NCBI GenBank assembly: GCA_026873275.1
Contig: JANTUC010000009.1
Location: 1,426,001 to 1,490,000 of the forward strand
Length of the DNA: 64,000 nt
Direction: 5' to 3'
Origin: Pseudopithomyces maydicus
Taxonomy: Eukaryota; Ascomycota; Dothideomycetes; Pleosporales; Didymosphaeriaceae
Of this stretch, positions 1 to 10,238 are shown in pieces; the stretch's first letter is position 1, and the number at the start of each line of letters is the position of its first letter. The position numbers were made by a program, and so were the translations under genes. The notes beneath the pieces were generated by a model, which worked only from the letters and a program-made list of their open reading frames with translations, searched no databases and was not told where the DNA came from.

Positions 1-476
1 CCAGCCGCCCGTCTATTCCGCGCCGCCGCATGGCCACACAGGCCTCCCCCACCGCCGCACCTTCCGAGCCGCAGCCCATGCAGCCCATCCTCAACCCACG
101 CACATCGGAATCTGGCGAGCCCATGCGCGTCTCCATAAGCCCTCGCGCCACCCACCGCCTCGCCAAGATCGCTGCCACAGACAACAACCCGGAACTCGCA
201 TTGCGCGTAACCGTGGAGAGTGGCGGCTGCCACGGCTTCCAGTACCTCATGACCCTGGACGATCTGTCCAAGAGGCCTGCCACTGAAGAAGACACCCTGT
301 TTGAAGACAGCCAAGGCGCAAAAGTCATCATCGATGAAAGCAGCCTGGAGCTGCTAAACGGAAGCACGGTAGACTACACCATGGAGCTGATAGGCAGCCA
401 GTTCAAGGTGACCGGCATCCCAGGTGCCACGAGCAGCTGCGGGTGTGGAACGAGCTTCGACATAAAACTCGATTGA
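1..476 (+). CDS. ISA2: Mitochondrial iron-sulfur assembly protein Isa2 (5' end outside window)
   Basis: A-type (IscA/HesB) Fe-S assembly protein. With Isa1 and Iba57 it matures mitochondrial [4Fe-4S] proteins such as aconitase and radical-SAM enzymes. The conserved cysteines are visible: ESGGCHGFQY in the middle and SSCGCGTSFD at the C-terminus. The first ATG in view is at 30, but the same frame is open back to base 3 and reads arginine-rich residues (SRPSIPRRR), as expected of a mitochondrial presequence, so the true start is probably upstream or in an earlier exon. From ATG 30 the product is 148 aa, and the stop is at 474-476. The ESGGCHGFQY context and the spacing to CGCG favour Isa2 over Isa1. 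The next gene converges from the right. Confidence 0.9.
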   Translation, partial: SRPSIPRRRMATQASPTAAPSEPQPMQPILNPRTSESGEPMRVSISPRATHRLAKIAATDNNPELALRVTVESGGCHGFQYLMTLDDLSKRPATEEDTLFEDSQGAKVIIDESSLELLNGSTVDYTMELIGSQFKVTGIPGATSSCGCGTSFDIKLD

Positions 477-618
477 GAAAGAGGAAATGGAATGTTTGGA
501 TACGTATAGAGAAATAATACCCTACTCCCTGTAACCTCTGTACTCTCCGTATCCTTCAACCCACTGTCAGATCAACACCGTACCAGCCCGCTCGCTTGAC
601 GTTTTCCATCTCACCTTC

Positions 619-1401
619 TCATCCCCGCGCTTTCCTCTTGTCGTCCACAGTATCCTGCTCGACAAAATCATCAGGCCCATCGGACGATTGCCCACGCAGC
701 AGCCCCATCTGTTGATCTTCCAATTCAACCTCTCCGCTCTTACCTCCTTGCTCGTCCGCCTTTCGGTACCGCCAAGCAGCCCACAATGGTATATAGAACG
801 CCACCCTGCCACATGGATTAGCCATCTTCGTTGCTCGTCTTTCCACCGCTGGGAATCGACACTTACACCAGATGGACCGCCACGAAGACCTTGGCTATCC
901 ACATGTGCGACATGAACTCCTCAAACATTGCTTTTTGTTGCTGATTGTACTGATCATATCCCACCGGTTTGATATACTCCGCCGAGGTATCAAATGGGAT
1001 CCTGACTAAAAACCATGTCGCAATTGCCGCCTTGTACCCTTCTTTCCGCAACGTCGCTTTGGTCAGCGGAGCCGACAACTGTTGCCGTACTTGGGCTATG
1101 ATCCAAGCGGACGCCCATGTGTCGAATGCCTGAACTCTGCTCATACAGTCAGTGCCGTTTCATCGCAACGAGGGTCGGAGCTCGTTTGAAGTTGTAGGAC
1201 GTACATCAAACCGAAGACAAGAACAAGGCCCGAGAATTGCATAAAGAGAATCATGATGACCATCGGAACCCCAAGTATTTCCATAAATGAGAACGCCCCT
1301 TGCATGATCCAGAGTGCTTTGAGCCATGTCGGCGCGCGCTTCTGACTGTTTTGCCCTGCCGCTTCTTCGTCGGTCGAGACGGGTGTGTAGGCGGGGGCCA
1401 T
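619..1401 (-). CDS. Small multi-pass membrane protein, three exons, function unknown
   Basis: Not recognised. Exons are 1401-1205, 1136-867 and 805-619. The introns are 68 nt (donor GTACGT) and 61 nt (donor GTAAGT, GCTAAT branch-like site, acceptor GCAG). Phases fit at both junctions and give 217 aa. Start 1401 (MAPAYTPVST) is chosen because the hydrophobic core follows it after a short polar lead; the frame is also open upstream. Hydrophobic segments lie at about residues 29-79 (one or two helices) and 145-170 (ending FYIPLWAAWRYRK), followed by a highly charged acidic tail of about 45 residues. That layout is typical of a small fungal organelle or plasma-membrane protein. The first intron removes the end of a hydrophobic stretch that otherwise runs into a stop. 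Transcription is divergent from the membrane-protein gene starting at 1940. Confidence 0.72.
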
Positions 1402-1939
1402 GTTTGGATATGTATCTTGTACAAAGCTACGGAAGGAGGGGGTGGTGCAGCGTGTCGGACTATATATGCATGCTCTCAAGCGTATGCCTTGTTTCTCGTA
1501 TTCCAGATTGTTGTGGCTCAGTCGAGCGGTGCTAGCATCGTATTGGGTGGAGGCACAGGATGCGCGAGGCGTGCCGTTTTGGCCCCTATGCTGCGCCCAG
1601 TTAAACGGACAGCAAGGCTCCCATTGGAATCCTGCGTCGATATCTGGTTGTTGGGGGTGTAAGGCTGGGAACTTCAATATTCGAAATATTTTCTTTCGAG
1701 AAGAATTCGGTATGATGTACGAGAGCAAGGTCTATCTGAATAACTTATTACTATCGCTCTCGAGTGTGCCTTGTACTCTACGGCTTGATCAATAGGGAAA
1801 ACCAACTAACCTACGTTTCAAGGCGTACACATAACCAATCGCCCCGCTTACAACACATTTCAAGAAACAGGCCCGACCACGGACTTCATAGCGAACAATT
1901 TCCCAACTCTTATACTCCCATGTCTCATACATTGCTCTC
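1402..1939. promoter_or_regulatory. Divergent intergenic region between two membrane-protein genes
   Basis: This 538-bp stretch lies between oppositely oriented starts at 1401 (minus) and 1940 (plus), so it must hold both promoters. Composition is ordinary. Several overlapping open frames occur here, but none has splice-supported continuity. No recognisable binding site was identified. Confidence 0.5.
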
Positions 1940-2740
1940 ATGTACAAACTCACCATTCCACCATCCTCGTTAGACCTCTCCATATCACCACCAAACCATG
2001 CCCCAAACCTACATCCTCCTCCCCACAACCTCCCTCCCCCAAACAATCCGCCGTCCAACCTACATTGCTCTCCCCCAAACTTCCTCCCCCCTCAAAACCC
2101 GAAACCCATCCTCCCTACAACCTTCATCCTCACCCTCCATGCCCTCTTCGCCCTCCCCTCCAACCTCATCCCGGCCATAATCCTCTTCACCGCCCCCGCC
2201 GGCTCGCGAACCCCAACCCGCATCCTCACCTTCGCCGTCGACGTCATCGCCAGCGCGCTCATCTTCCTCGCCGTGCTGCACAACTTCCTGCATCCGCAGC
2301 ACGATGGGTACACGCGGGCGCGGACGCTGTCTCTGCGGTACGAGATCGCCAAGTCGCTGTGTGCGACGTGGATTTGTGTGTCGCCGGTGGCGTTTTGGGA
2401 TATAGAGGGGGAGGGGAAGGGGTGGAGAATGGATTTGATGATGGGGTGGTGGGTGGGGAGTGTGGTTCTTGTTTGGTAAGTAGAATCTTTTTTACGTTGG
2501 GTCAGGTGCTATCACGCATTCATCTGGAAATAAATACATGGAGGACGGTAGAGATCAGGAATAAGAAATAAGATGGCTGAGACTTTGGTATATAGGAGCT
2601 TGTTTTATCCGGCGCTGTGGGCTGCGTATCGAGGGCCGGAGAGGTCTGGGTGGAAGGAATTTGGGGATGCGGTGTGGACGGTGTGGTCGGTGGTGATGCG
2701 GGTTTTTTGTTGTGCTGTGTTCTTATCGGTTCCTAAGTGA
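1940..2740 (+). CDS. Multi-pass membrane protein, two exons, function unknown
   Basis: Not recognised. Exon 1 is 1940-2475 and exon 2 is 2596-2740, separated by a 120-nt intron (donor GTAAGT, acceptor TATAG). The junction completes a Trp codon and the product is 226 aa. The first ~55 residues are proline/asparagine-rich and low complexity. They are followed by hydrophobic segments at about 57-84, 95-116, 136-153, 166-190 (spanning the splice site) and 207-226. Splicing extends the fourth segment cleanly, which supports the intron. The low-complexity N-terminus makes the exact start uncertain; a later ATG or an additional 5' exon is possible. Its 3' end faces the cytochrome P450 gene (convergent, 222 bp apart). 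Confidence 0.65.
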
Positions 2741-2962
2741 TGTTTGGTGGAAATTTTGGGGATTGGGATGTTTGCGGGGTGGGAGTCAGGTGGTGAGGGA
2801 TGGGATGGGATGGAGGATCGTGTGGATTTGGATTGGGAGATAGGCGTTATGTTCATCTACTCTTTGATTTTCCAAACATTAATACCACGGTAATACCCAG
2901 CTTTTCTGTCGTTCCAAGTTCATTTTGTCCGCTACACAAAAAGTCTCTTACGAATTTACCCT

Positions 2963-4755
2963 TCACTCGAACTTCCTCAGGACCGCGTCAGCCCTCTCCC
3001 ACTCCGAAGAGATAACTCCAGCTTTTGCCTCACTTCTTACAGTGAAGTTGACATCAACCTTCTTTGGTCCCGTCAAGATTGCGTCCTTAAAACCAGTCTT
3101 GATGTTCGTATCCAAAACGCCTCCCTCTTTCGGCCTGTCACGTGGAACGAATCAGTCACAGAACATACGCATACAAAAACAATCGGTTACATACCGCATG
3201 TCAAATGCCCAAAGTAGCTTGGCCATGGATAGCAGTAGACTCTTTTGAGCCATGTCTTGCCCAGCACAAACGCGCCTGCCTGCGCCGAACGCGTACGTGC
3301 GTCGTCGGGAGCTATCGTCGGCACCAGGCGGCCCAGATTTTGCGGTGCCAAAGTCATTCTCGAGAAAGCGCGTTGGATCAAACTGGTCCGCGTTGGGGTA
3401 ATCTTCCTCGTTATGTTGTATGGCCCAGGTGTTCATCAGGGCGGTGGTGCCAGCTGGAATGAAGTAACCATCGTAAATATCATCTTTGGTCGTAGCATGC
3501 GGAAGGCTCGTTGGGAAGCTGGGACGCCAACGGAGAGTCTAGAGAGCGTCAGTCAAGGTTACGTTTCCCATTTTGTGTTCAAGACATATTCCAAGTTGAC
3601 GAACCTCCCAAAAAACCGCTTCCAAGAACGGAAGCTGGGACCCATCAACGTCCTGGGGTAATTTATCCCCAAATGCACGATCAATTTCATCTTGTGCTCT
3701 CCTCTGTACATCTGGATGCGCCGCCATCGATAGAATAAACACAATCAACGCCACCGCCGTCGTATCGGCCCCAGCCTCAAGCAAAAACCCACCAAGATAC
3801 ACCACCTCGATGTCCGTGAACCCTTCCTTCTCTTGCCTCTCTAACAACGTCGCCAAAAAGGTATCCCCCATGCCCCCTTTCATCACCATCTCCTTCCCCC
3901 TCTCAAACAACCCTTTATAAAACCCTGACTGCGCCCTTCCCAACTCCGCACTCCGCTCCTTCCACCTAGGCCACGGCGTCATCACACTGGGAACATGCTT
4001 CAACCACGGAAAAACATCCAAAGGTGGCATAGCACCCATATCCAGCATCCCCGCCCACTCATCCTGGATCTCAAAAAACCGATCCGTCAACGCCCTCGTG
4101 CCCCTCACACCGTACACGCTCTCCAGAATCACAGCGCAAAACGCTCTCAACACGTGCTTCTCGTAGCCCTGCGTATCCCTAGCGATCTCATATACCATCT
4201 GTGTGCTCTCCGCCTGCTGGATGGGTAACACCTTCGCGAGTTCCTCCTCGCGTAGGAAATTCACCAGCGCGGCGCGTCCGCGGCGCCACGCTTTGGAGTG
4301 CGGCATGAAGGCTACGTGGTAGGGGCCTGGAAGTACGTATTCCATGAGGGGGATGTTTGGGCGCGAGGAGTAAATTGCGCCGCGGTTGTCGAAGAGGTCG
4401 CGAACGGAGCGCCAGGTGTTAAGGACGATGGCGGGTTGGCCGCCGAGGTGGAGGCCGATTATGGGTGAGTTGTACGTTTTGGACCATTGGGTGAAGGTTA
4501 GGAAGGGTTTTTGGAGGGGAAGTCGGTGGAGGTTGCCGAGGAAGGGGAGGGGGAGGGGCCGGGGGGAAGGGTTGCTGGTGGGAGGTGCGGCGAGAACGGA
4601 TGAAGATCGCAATGGTGAGGTAGAATATGAAAAATAGGGTTGCGGATAGGAGGGGGTAGGCGATGATGGTTGCAAATAGAGAGCTGGAGCGGAAACTGTG
4701 AGATATCAGTGTGATTGATGGTTGATGGTCAGAACATAGGTGATGCTCACTCCAT
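2963..4755 (-). CDS. Cytochrome P450 monooxygenase, one frameshift near the N-terminus
   Basis: Microsomal heme-thiolate monooxygenase. Exons are 4755-4751, 4695-3605, 3538-3195 and 3134-2963. Introns of 55, 66 and 60 nt have donors GTGAGC, GTTCGT and GTATGT. The five-base first exon gives ATG-GA and joins a classical membrane anchor (about residues 8-36, ending FIRSRR). The core shows the proline hinge and PFLGNLHRLP, the I-helix AGADTT, the ExxR helix recreated exactly across intron 2 (WE|TLRWRP), and the heme loop FGAGRRVCAG. The anchor and the catalytic core are in different frames. Removing one G from the G6 run at 4561-4566 joins them at the proline hinge and gives 536 aa. It could be an assembly error or a real mutation. 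The substrate is unknown; resemblance is to the CYP64-like fungal families. Neighbours do not form a secondary-metabolite cluster. Confidence 0.88.
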
Positions 4756-4850
4756 GGTACAAACAACTGCTTTTCAAAAGCAAGGCGTTTCAAAACGAAT
4801 GGGATAGCATCGTCCTTTACTTAACATGATGCCCCACATCGGACAATCAT

Positions 4851-4870
4851 GCCGTATCTGGTGATACGGC
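4851..4870. promoter_or_regulatory. Perfect 8-bp-arm palindrome upstream of the P450
   Basis: GCCGTATC and GATACGGC flank a 4-base spacer (TGGT), about 100 bp upstream of the P450 ATG on the minus strand. The arms place CCG and CGG triplets at the two ends, the everted-triplet layout used by some fungal Zn2Cys6 regulators. Use as a binding site is inference. Confidence 0.35.
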
Positions 4871-5210
4871 TGTATACATGCCGTGCAATTATTGTTGCAA
4901 GGTTTGTTAGGACACACCTCTTGATCGGTATGCTCTGTACCAATCGCCTCCATCGCCACTGCACTGTCAGCCATTACCCAACCTGACTGAAGACCACCCA
5001 CACGAGTATGTAAGCTTGCAGGACTAGTTCTCTTGTAGAATGTGAGATAGGTATTATGTGCACTATAACACACTAGCTTCCTTTTCAACGAACAAGCCAA
5101 TGAACGACTTGGCTAGATACATACAATACGAAAGCGGTACGTCGCTACAATATAAGAGAACCCACAATGCTTGGTGAGGTCATTTTTGTAACACTGGTAG
5201 TTTTCTTGTA

Positions 5211-5252
5211 TTCAGCTGTTGTGAAATAGGTATAACAGACACAACAGCTGAA
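5211..5252. repeat. 13-bp perfect inverted repeat (hairpin), P450/M28 intergenic
   Basis: The left arm at 5211-5223 (TTCAGCTGTTGTG) is exactly complementary to the right arm at 5240-5252, with a 16-nt loop. Outside the arms the flanks remain partly complementary (a T/G-rich stretch against an A/C-rich stretch). It lies just downstream of the peptidase stop, so it could fold in the 3' UTR, or be a remnant of a small inverted-repeat element. Confidence 0.5.
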
Positions 5253-5379
5253 AACACAAAAACTGTCAATGTTATACACATGACCCCACCAACTAGCCAG
5301 TTCGGGGGTATTTGCACCCTAACGCCACCCATGCCAAGTATGAATACAATGCCCATGCTCTGCCTACCCTTCCGGCGGC

Positions 5380-8225
5380 TCAATGTAATAATCTATCCGC
5401 GGCATGGTTTATTATTTCCGCCGTCTTCTTAATCTGCTTCTCTGCCAACTTCCAGTCCTTGGTCTTCCCTAGAGCCTTCTGCTCAATCGCATCTCTGATG
5501 AATGGGAAGACGTAGTTTTTCTCGCTAGCATCGTACGCCGAGGGGCCAAAAATAACATGCTTGAACTGGTGGCGACCGGGTAACTATTCTTTTGTCAATT
5601 TATGTTCAAAAGGACATATGAAAGTGAACTTACACCGTGCTCCCCCTCTCCATTGATATTTCCTCTTTGAAGATCTAGGAGATCACTCTCGAAGGTTGCC
5701 ATCTTCGCATTATGCGACACACGCTGCACCGTCAACCCTTGCGTCTCGAATCCTCCAGTGGCATAAATCTCGTTGTACCATTTCGCCTCCCACTCTCCAA
5801 ATTCCTGGGCTTTATTTCCCACCTTTGCGAGCGCATCTACGAGCGGCTGGAACATTCCAATGTCGTAATCGCTGCCCTTTGTCTCTGTCCATTCGATCAG
5901 TTTCTGGCCCTCTTCTTGCAACCTTGCTGCGTAGTCATCGATCCTGAGGGGCATGATAGGCGCCTGGGCGAGTTCGAGAATGACGAGAAGCCATATCTGG
6001 GCGAGGAGAACATGGTATTTAAGTCCTGGGTCGATGTACTTCGTCATCCATTCGAAGGTTGCATAGCAGCTATGCGCCAGATCCCCGTGTTCTGGGCCGG
6101 AGAATCCAAAGTCGAGGGAGGAGCAGCCAGCGAGATCTTGAAATGCTGCGTAGTCGCCGTCGACACCTAGACCGCCTAGTTCGCCGCCGTGTTCTCTGTC
6201 CCAAAGCTCTTGCAGCGTTGCATTCCGATCGGTATCAGTCATAACACCGAGAACACGCGTCCAGGCATTCTTGAATATAGGGGACCCGTTTGCCCAGAGC
6301 TTGTTTCCGGTCACACCGACACCGACATTGAGATACGCGATGGCGTTTGCGCGGAGTTCTTCAATGTTAGCTTCCACGTGCTCGGTTGATCCGATCATGT
6401 TGTACTCTTCTGCATCCCAGCTTGCAAATTCAATGGTACGAAGTGGGCGCCAGCCCATCATGCGAAGCTCGCCGAGTATACGCGCAACTTCAAGCATGAC
6501 AGCTGTTCCTGATCCGGGGTCCGCAGCACCAAAACACCACGAATCTCGGTGATTTCCAACGATAATCTTCTTGGCTTTATCCTCGGAGCCGCGGATCGAG
6601 CCGAAGACGTTAATGATGGGCTGTTTTTCCACTTCTTCCTGCTCGTTCCTGAGATTGACCTTGGGCGACTTGTCGGGGTGGCCAGACCACCACTTCTCAC
6701 CCACGTCCGGTACGGCACCGATCCAGTTGGCGAAGTTACCTTCCGGAGCAATCTCTTCGCCGATACCTTTAAGGGATTGAAGTAGTTTCTTCGCATCGCT
6801 CCAAGAAATCGGTATGCTTGGGATCGTAGGTAATGCAGCGTTCTTATCCTTAGACATGCGTTTTTGATCAACCGTGCTGGGGCGACCAGGGGTAAGAACA
6901 TCGCCCAGGATCATGTTACTGAGAGCCACGGATCCGCGCTGTACACTATCCTCAGGCCTCCACCTGCCATCTGGCCAAACCTTGCCCTGCTTGAAACCGT
7001 CCTCTGCAGGATCAGAGTACATGATCACACCGGCCACACCAGCGTCTTGCGCTGCTCTGACCTTCATAGCTCTGTCTTCCTGTGATCCATAGTATCTCAT
7101 CAGAACGACTGCTCCTTGGACATCAATCCCGCTATCCCACAGTGTCTTGAAATCCTTCTTGTGTCCGTAGTTGACGTAGATGAGAGGACCGGTGACATTC
7201 CCGGAAGCCGATAGACCATGGAAAGTTAGTGTTTGTGCACGAGGTGGCGTATACACATCTTCTTCTTCCAGCTTCGCTTCCCACGCCTTCTCCTTGGGCT
7301 CTACGATTGCGACTCTCCGCCCTCCTGCCTTGGGGTAATTTAGATAAACAAAATATCTGTTCACATTAGTGATTGTGCAGCTTGAGTATCCAACGTTTGT
7401 GAGCACTTACTCGTCGCTGGTAAAAGTATCCATATGCGCTTCCGCAAACTTCTCCTCGATGTATCGCCCCAACATGTAGCTTCCCTCTGTTCCGGCCACA
7501 TGGTCGTACGATGTGATATAGCGCAAATACTCCTCTATTTGCCGGTGATCCACGCCTTCTCTTGCTATCCTCCGAACGTGTTCCGGATCAAAGGCGGCGT
7601 TAAGCCCGCCTCCCATCGGCACCACCTCACTCACAACCAGCAAGTACACCAAGCCGACAATCAAGATGAGCCCACATAGTCGTGCTATGACCGCCCAGCC
7701 TGGCCGATATTCCTCTGGTATTGTTGGCAGCTTCGAGCATAGCGACGCGAAAAGGGCGTTGGGCGATGACGGCCACTTTATCCTCGGGAGATGGAACGAG
7801 CTCAGCGAGTTCGTAATAGAATAGAATCTTTTCGAAAACCGGCCCCTTGAGCGATTTCTCCTTGCGCGCCCTTCTTCCGCACTTTCCGGGTCCAAGATTT
7901 CCATCTCTTCCATCGTCTCCCTCAGCGCCTCCTCCTCATCCGCGCCTACCGGGCTCCCCAGTCCGCTATCATCATCGTCGTCGTCTTCGTCCACCGACTG
8001 CACTGAGGGCGGATGATAGTATCCATTGCGGCGGCGAGAGTTCGACTGCGAGCTGGAAGCACCGGGGAGGTCGTGTCCGAGGAGCGTCTGCCGTTCGGCA
8101 TCGTCGGAGGCTTCTTGGGGGCCGCGCCGCGATGAGTATGGCGACTGGGAGGACGAGGTGGCTTCTTCGTAGGTGGGTATTGGAGGTTCTTCGCGGATCT
8201 GATATGTGTGCTTTTCGTCGGACAT
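5380..8225 (-). CDS. M28/PSMA-like membrane peptidase (PA + peptidase M28 + TfR dimerisation domains)
   Basis: Type II membrane protein of the glutamate carboxypeptidase II / transferrin-receptor family (yeast Tre1/Tre2/Vps70 relatives). Exons are 8225-7411, 7356-5634 and 5583-5380. The introns are 54 and 50 nt, both with GTAAGT donors, and the product is 913 aa. The cytosolic N-terminus is acidic with a short Asp run, followed by a transmembrane anchor (WAVIARLCGLILIVGLVYLL, about residue 190). Then come a PA domain and the M28 core with NHRDSW, FGAADPGSGTA and WDAEEYNMIGS. The distal His is present in LAHSCY. The position of the Asp zinc ligand, usually in an LN-x-D context, reads LNVGVGVTG, so that ligand appears replaced by Gly. 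The C-terminal helical dimerisation domain ends in the last exon. Activity is therefore uncertain; an adaptor or trafficking role like that of Tre1/Tre2 is possible. Confidence 0.9.
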
Positions 8226-8694
8226 GGCCGATTATGTGGTGGTGTCGGAGGCGTACGTGGGTCAACGGGTGTGCGGAGGAGGCGCGGGAGGGTAGGGGGT
8301 ACAAAACGGCCGGTTCTATATATACAATCGTGTATTACCAGGTGCGCATATTCATGATAAGTAGAAAGGAAGAGAGCGACAAGGGTCAGAGGGAAAGGAG
8401 AACTTCTTTTTGGCTGTTGCAGCAGGAGGTCGTGTCTGGAGATGGCGTATCAGGTGGGTTCGGCGGAGACAATGACCGCCGAGCCTCAGCGCCGCGCCAG
8501 AGGCCTGGGGGCGGAGACGAAACACTTGGTCAATTTCTCGACACTTGTTCACTCATTACTTGCAGCTATGTGTCTGACGCTAAATCATATACAGCACCGA
8601 AACATATCGTCTCATCGTAGCACGCGACCGAGTTGTCGGGCTTATCCACTATTTACCATCTCCGTGCGTACCACCGCCGCGGCCTTGGTACTCT
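8226..8694. other. Intergenic, M28 peptidase promoter / SDR 3' flank
   Basis: This 469-bp region lies between two minus-strand genes: the promoter of the M28 peptidase and the end of the SDR gene. It contains only overlapping open frames without family resemblance. I see no repeat or RNA gene in it. Confidence 0.5.
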
Positions 8695-9691
8695 CTACAT
8701 GTTCCGACCACCAGTCACGCTGATCGTCTGCCCGGAAACATAGCTCATGAGAGGACTTGCCAGCGCGAGGACAGCGCTCGCGGCTTCCGTCGCCGTACCT
8801 GGTCGCCTCAGGGGAATGTCTAGGTACTGCTCTCCCGCGCCGGGTCCAGCCGCCTTCTGGGCTCCTGGTATTCCAAGGGCGACCTTTGTACCGTCCGGTG
8901 TAGTTACGAATGCACCAGCCTCCTTCGCCGCCGTCAACCTTGTGAGAATATGTCCAAATGCAACAGTGTTCGCGCGAACACCAAACGCCGGGCCCCATCT
9001 ACACATATGTTAATACACATCGAACGCGACCCGGGTTGATCAGACATACTCCTTAGCGATGGTCTTCGTCAACCCTGTGACACCCGCCTTTGCGAGCGCA
9101 TAGTTTATCTGGCCGGCATTTCCGTGCAGACCACTTGTGCTCGAGATGTTGATGATGTTCCTGGGCTCCCCATCCTTTACCCTGAAGTACGGCGCTGCGG
9201 CCCTGATAATCTTGAAAGGCGCGGTACCGTGCAAATCGACAATGGTGTGCCACTGCTTATCCGTCATCTTGTGAATGACACCGTCCCATGTGTAGCCCGC
9301 ATTGTTGACAATGATGTGAATCTTGCCGCCTCCAAAATCTGCGGCTTTCTTGATGAGCTCAGCGATGTATTCGTCCTTCAGAACATCGCCTACGACGGCG
9401 ATAGCGGAGCCGCCGCTCTTTGTGATTTCATCGACAACAGTTTGCGCCTTTTCTACATAGCATAAGTAACTGTTTCATACACGTAAAATGGCAGATGAAA
9501 GAAGAAAAGCGCGACATACTGGCATCGACATCTGCGACCACCACTTTCGCGCCCTCGTTTGCGAATAATCTCGCGGCTTCAGCACCAATGCCCTGTCCTG
9601 AACCTGTAATGATGGCTGTTTGGCCAGCCAACATACCCTTGGGGTAGTTGAGATGGCCGGCTATTTGGTCAATGCGCTTTGAGGAAGACAT
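8695..9691 (-). CDS. Short-chain dehydrogenase/reductase (SDR, FabG-like)
   Basis: NAD(P)-dependent classical SDR. Exons are 9691-9520, 9452-9050 and 8998-8695. Introns of 67 and 51 nt have GTATGT donors and TAG acceptors, and all phases fit to give 292 aa. The nucleotide-binding glycine motif TGSGQGIG is at about residues 29-36, after an unusual ~20-residue lead. Further motifs are NNAG, the catalytic Ser in ISSTSG and the YALAK (YxxxK) pair. The closing segment SGQTISVTGG is typical of 3-oxoacyl-ACP-reductase-like SDRs. A ~45-residue insertion before the last helix (TTPDGTKVALGIPG region) makes it longer than the ~250-aa norm. The substrate cannot be told from sequence. No peroxisomal SKL-type tail is present (ends GGRNM). 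It is divergent from the epimerase-like gene at 10239. Confidence 0.9.
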
Positions 9692-10238
9692 TTTGTAGTC
9701 ACTGGAACGTTACGGAAGCAAATTTGGACTACGATGGAGATCAGGCCAGCTTATAGAGCACCTCGATTCCGGGGAAGCTTGAGCATTGTGAGATGCGGAG
9801 GGGCGTAGCCGAATGGATCAGATATCCCGCAGGAACCGAGGTTCATCTGGGCGCGCTAAACTACCTGGACACGCCGGGACGTACTCGCTAGGATCGGAGA
9901 GAGTCCTCAAAAATGACTCGCGTGCTCATTGTGAGATCGCAAAGTAGACATTTAATATTTCGAGAGCGAACAGTGACGTCTACAGTGGCGGGGGATGCAG
10001 CAACCGCCTGCTGGATAAACGTTTACCCACATAATGGAGCTCTTAACCATAAGGAGAAGTAGCGGTTCCATGTGGCCCATAGAAGGTGCATTCTAGATGG
10101 AAAGGTTTCTATGACGTACAAACGCTATCAGTTGATCAAATCTTTGTAATAAGGTGTGATTGTAAATATCTAAACATCTGTCTGTTAAGCAGCTACACAG
10201 CACAGCAGTCGCCTATCAGAGCTCAACAACGATCAAAA
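9692..10238. promoter_or_regulatory. Divergent promoter region, SDR / epimerase-like pair
   Basis: These 547 bp are shared by the minus-strand SDR (start 9691) and the plus-strand NAD-dependent epimerase (start 10239). No tRNA, repeat or extra gene was recognised. A tRNA-like start near 9800 was rejected. Confidence 0.5.

Larger units (their letters stand above)
4756..5379. promoter_or_regulatory. Intergenic region upstream of the P450 with two inverted repeats
   Basis: This 624-bp region lies between the P450 start (4755) and the end of the M28 peptidase gene (5380), both on the minus strand. It contains the P450 promoter and the peptidase terminator. Two clear inverted repeats are listed separately at 4851-4870 and 5211-5252. 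A 108-codon open frame here (5100-4774, minus) has no family resemblance and is not called. Confidence 0.5.

Noticed and set aside
9795..9880. tRNA-like opening (GGGCGTAGCCGAATGGATCAG)
   Set aside because: No matching acceptor stem, anticodon arm or T-loop (GGTTCGAATCC-type) can be folded from the following sequence.
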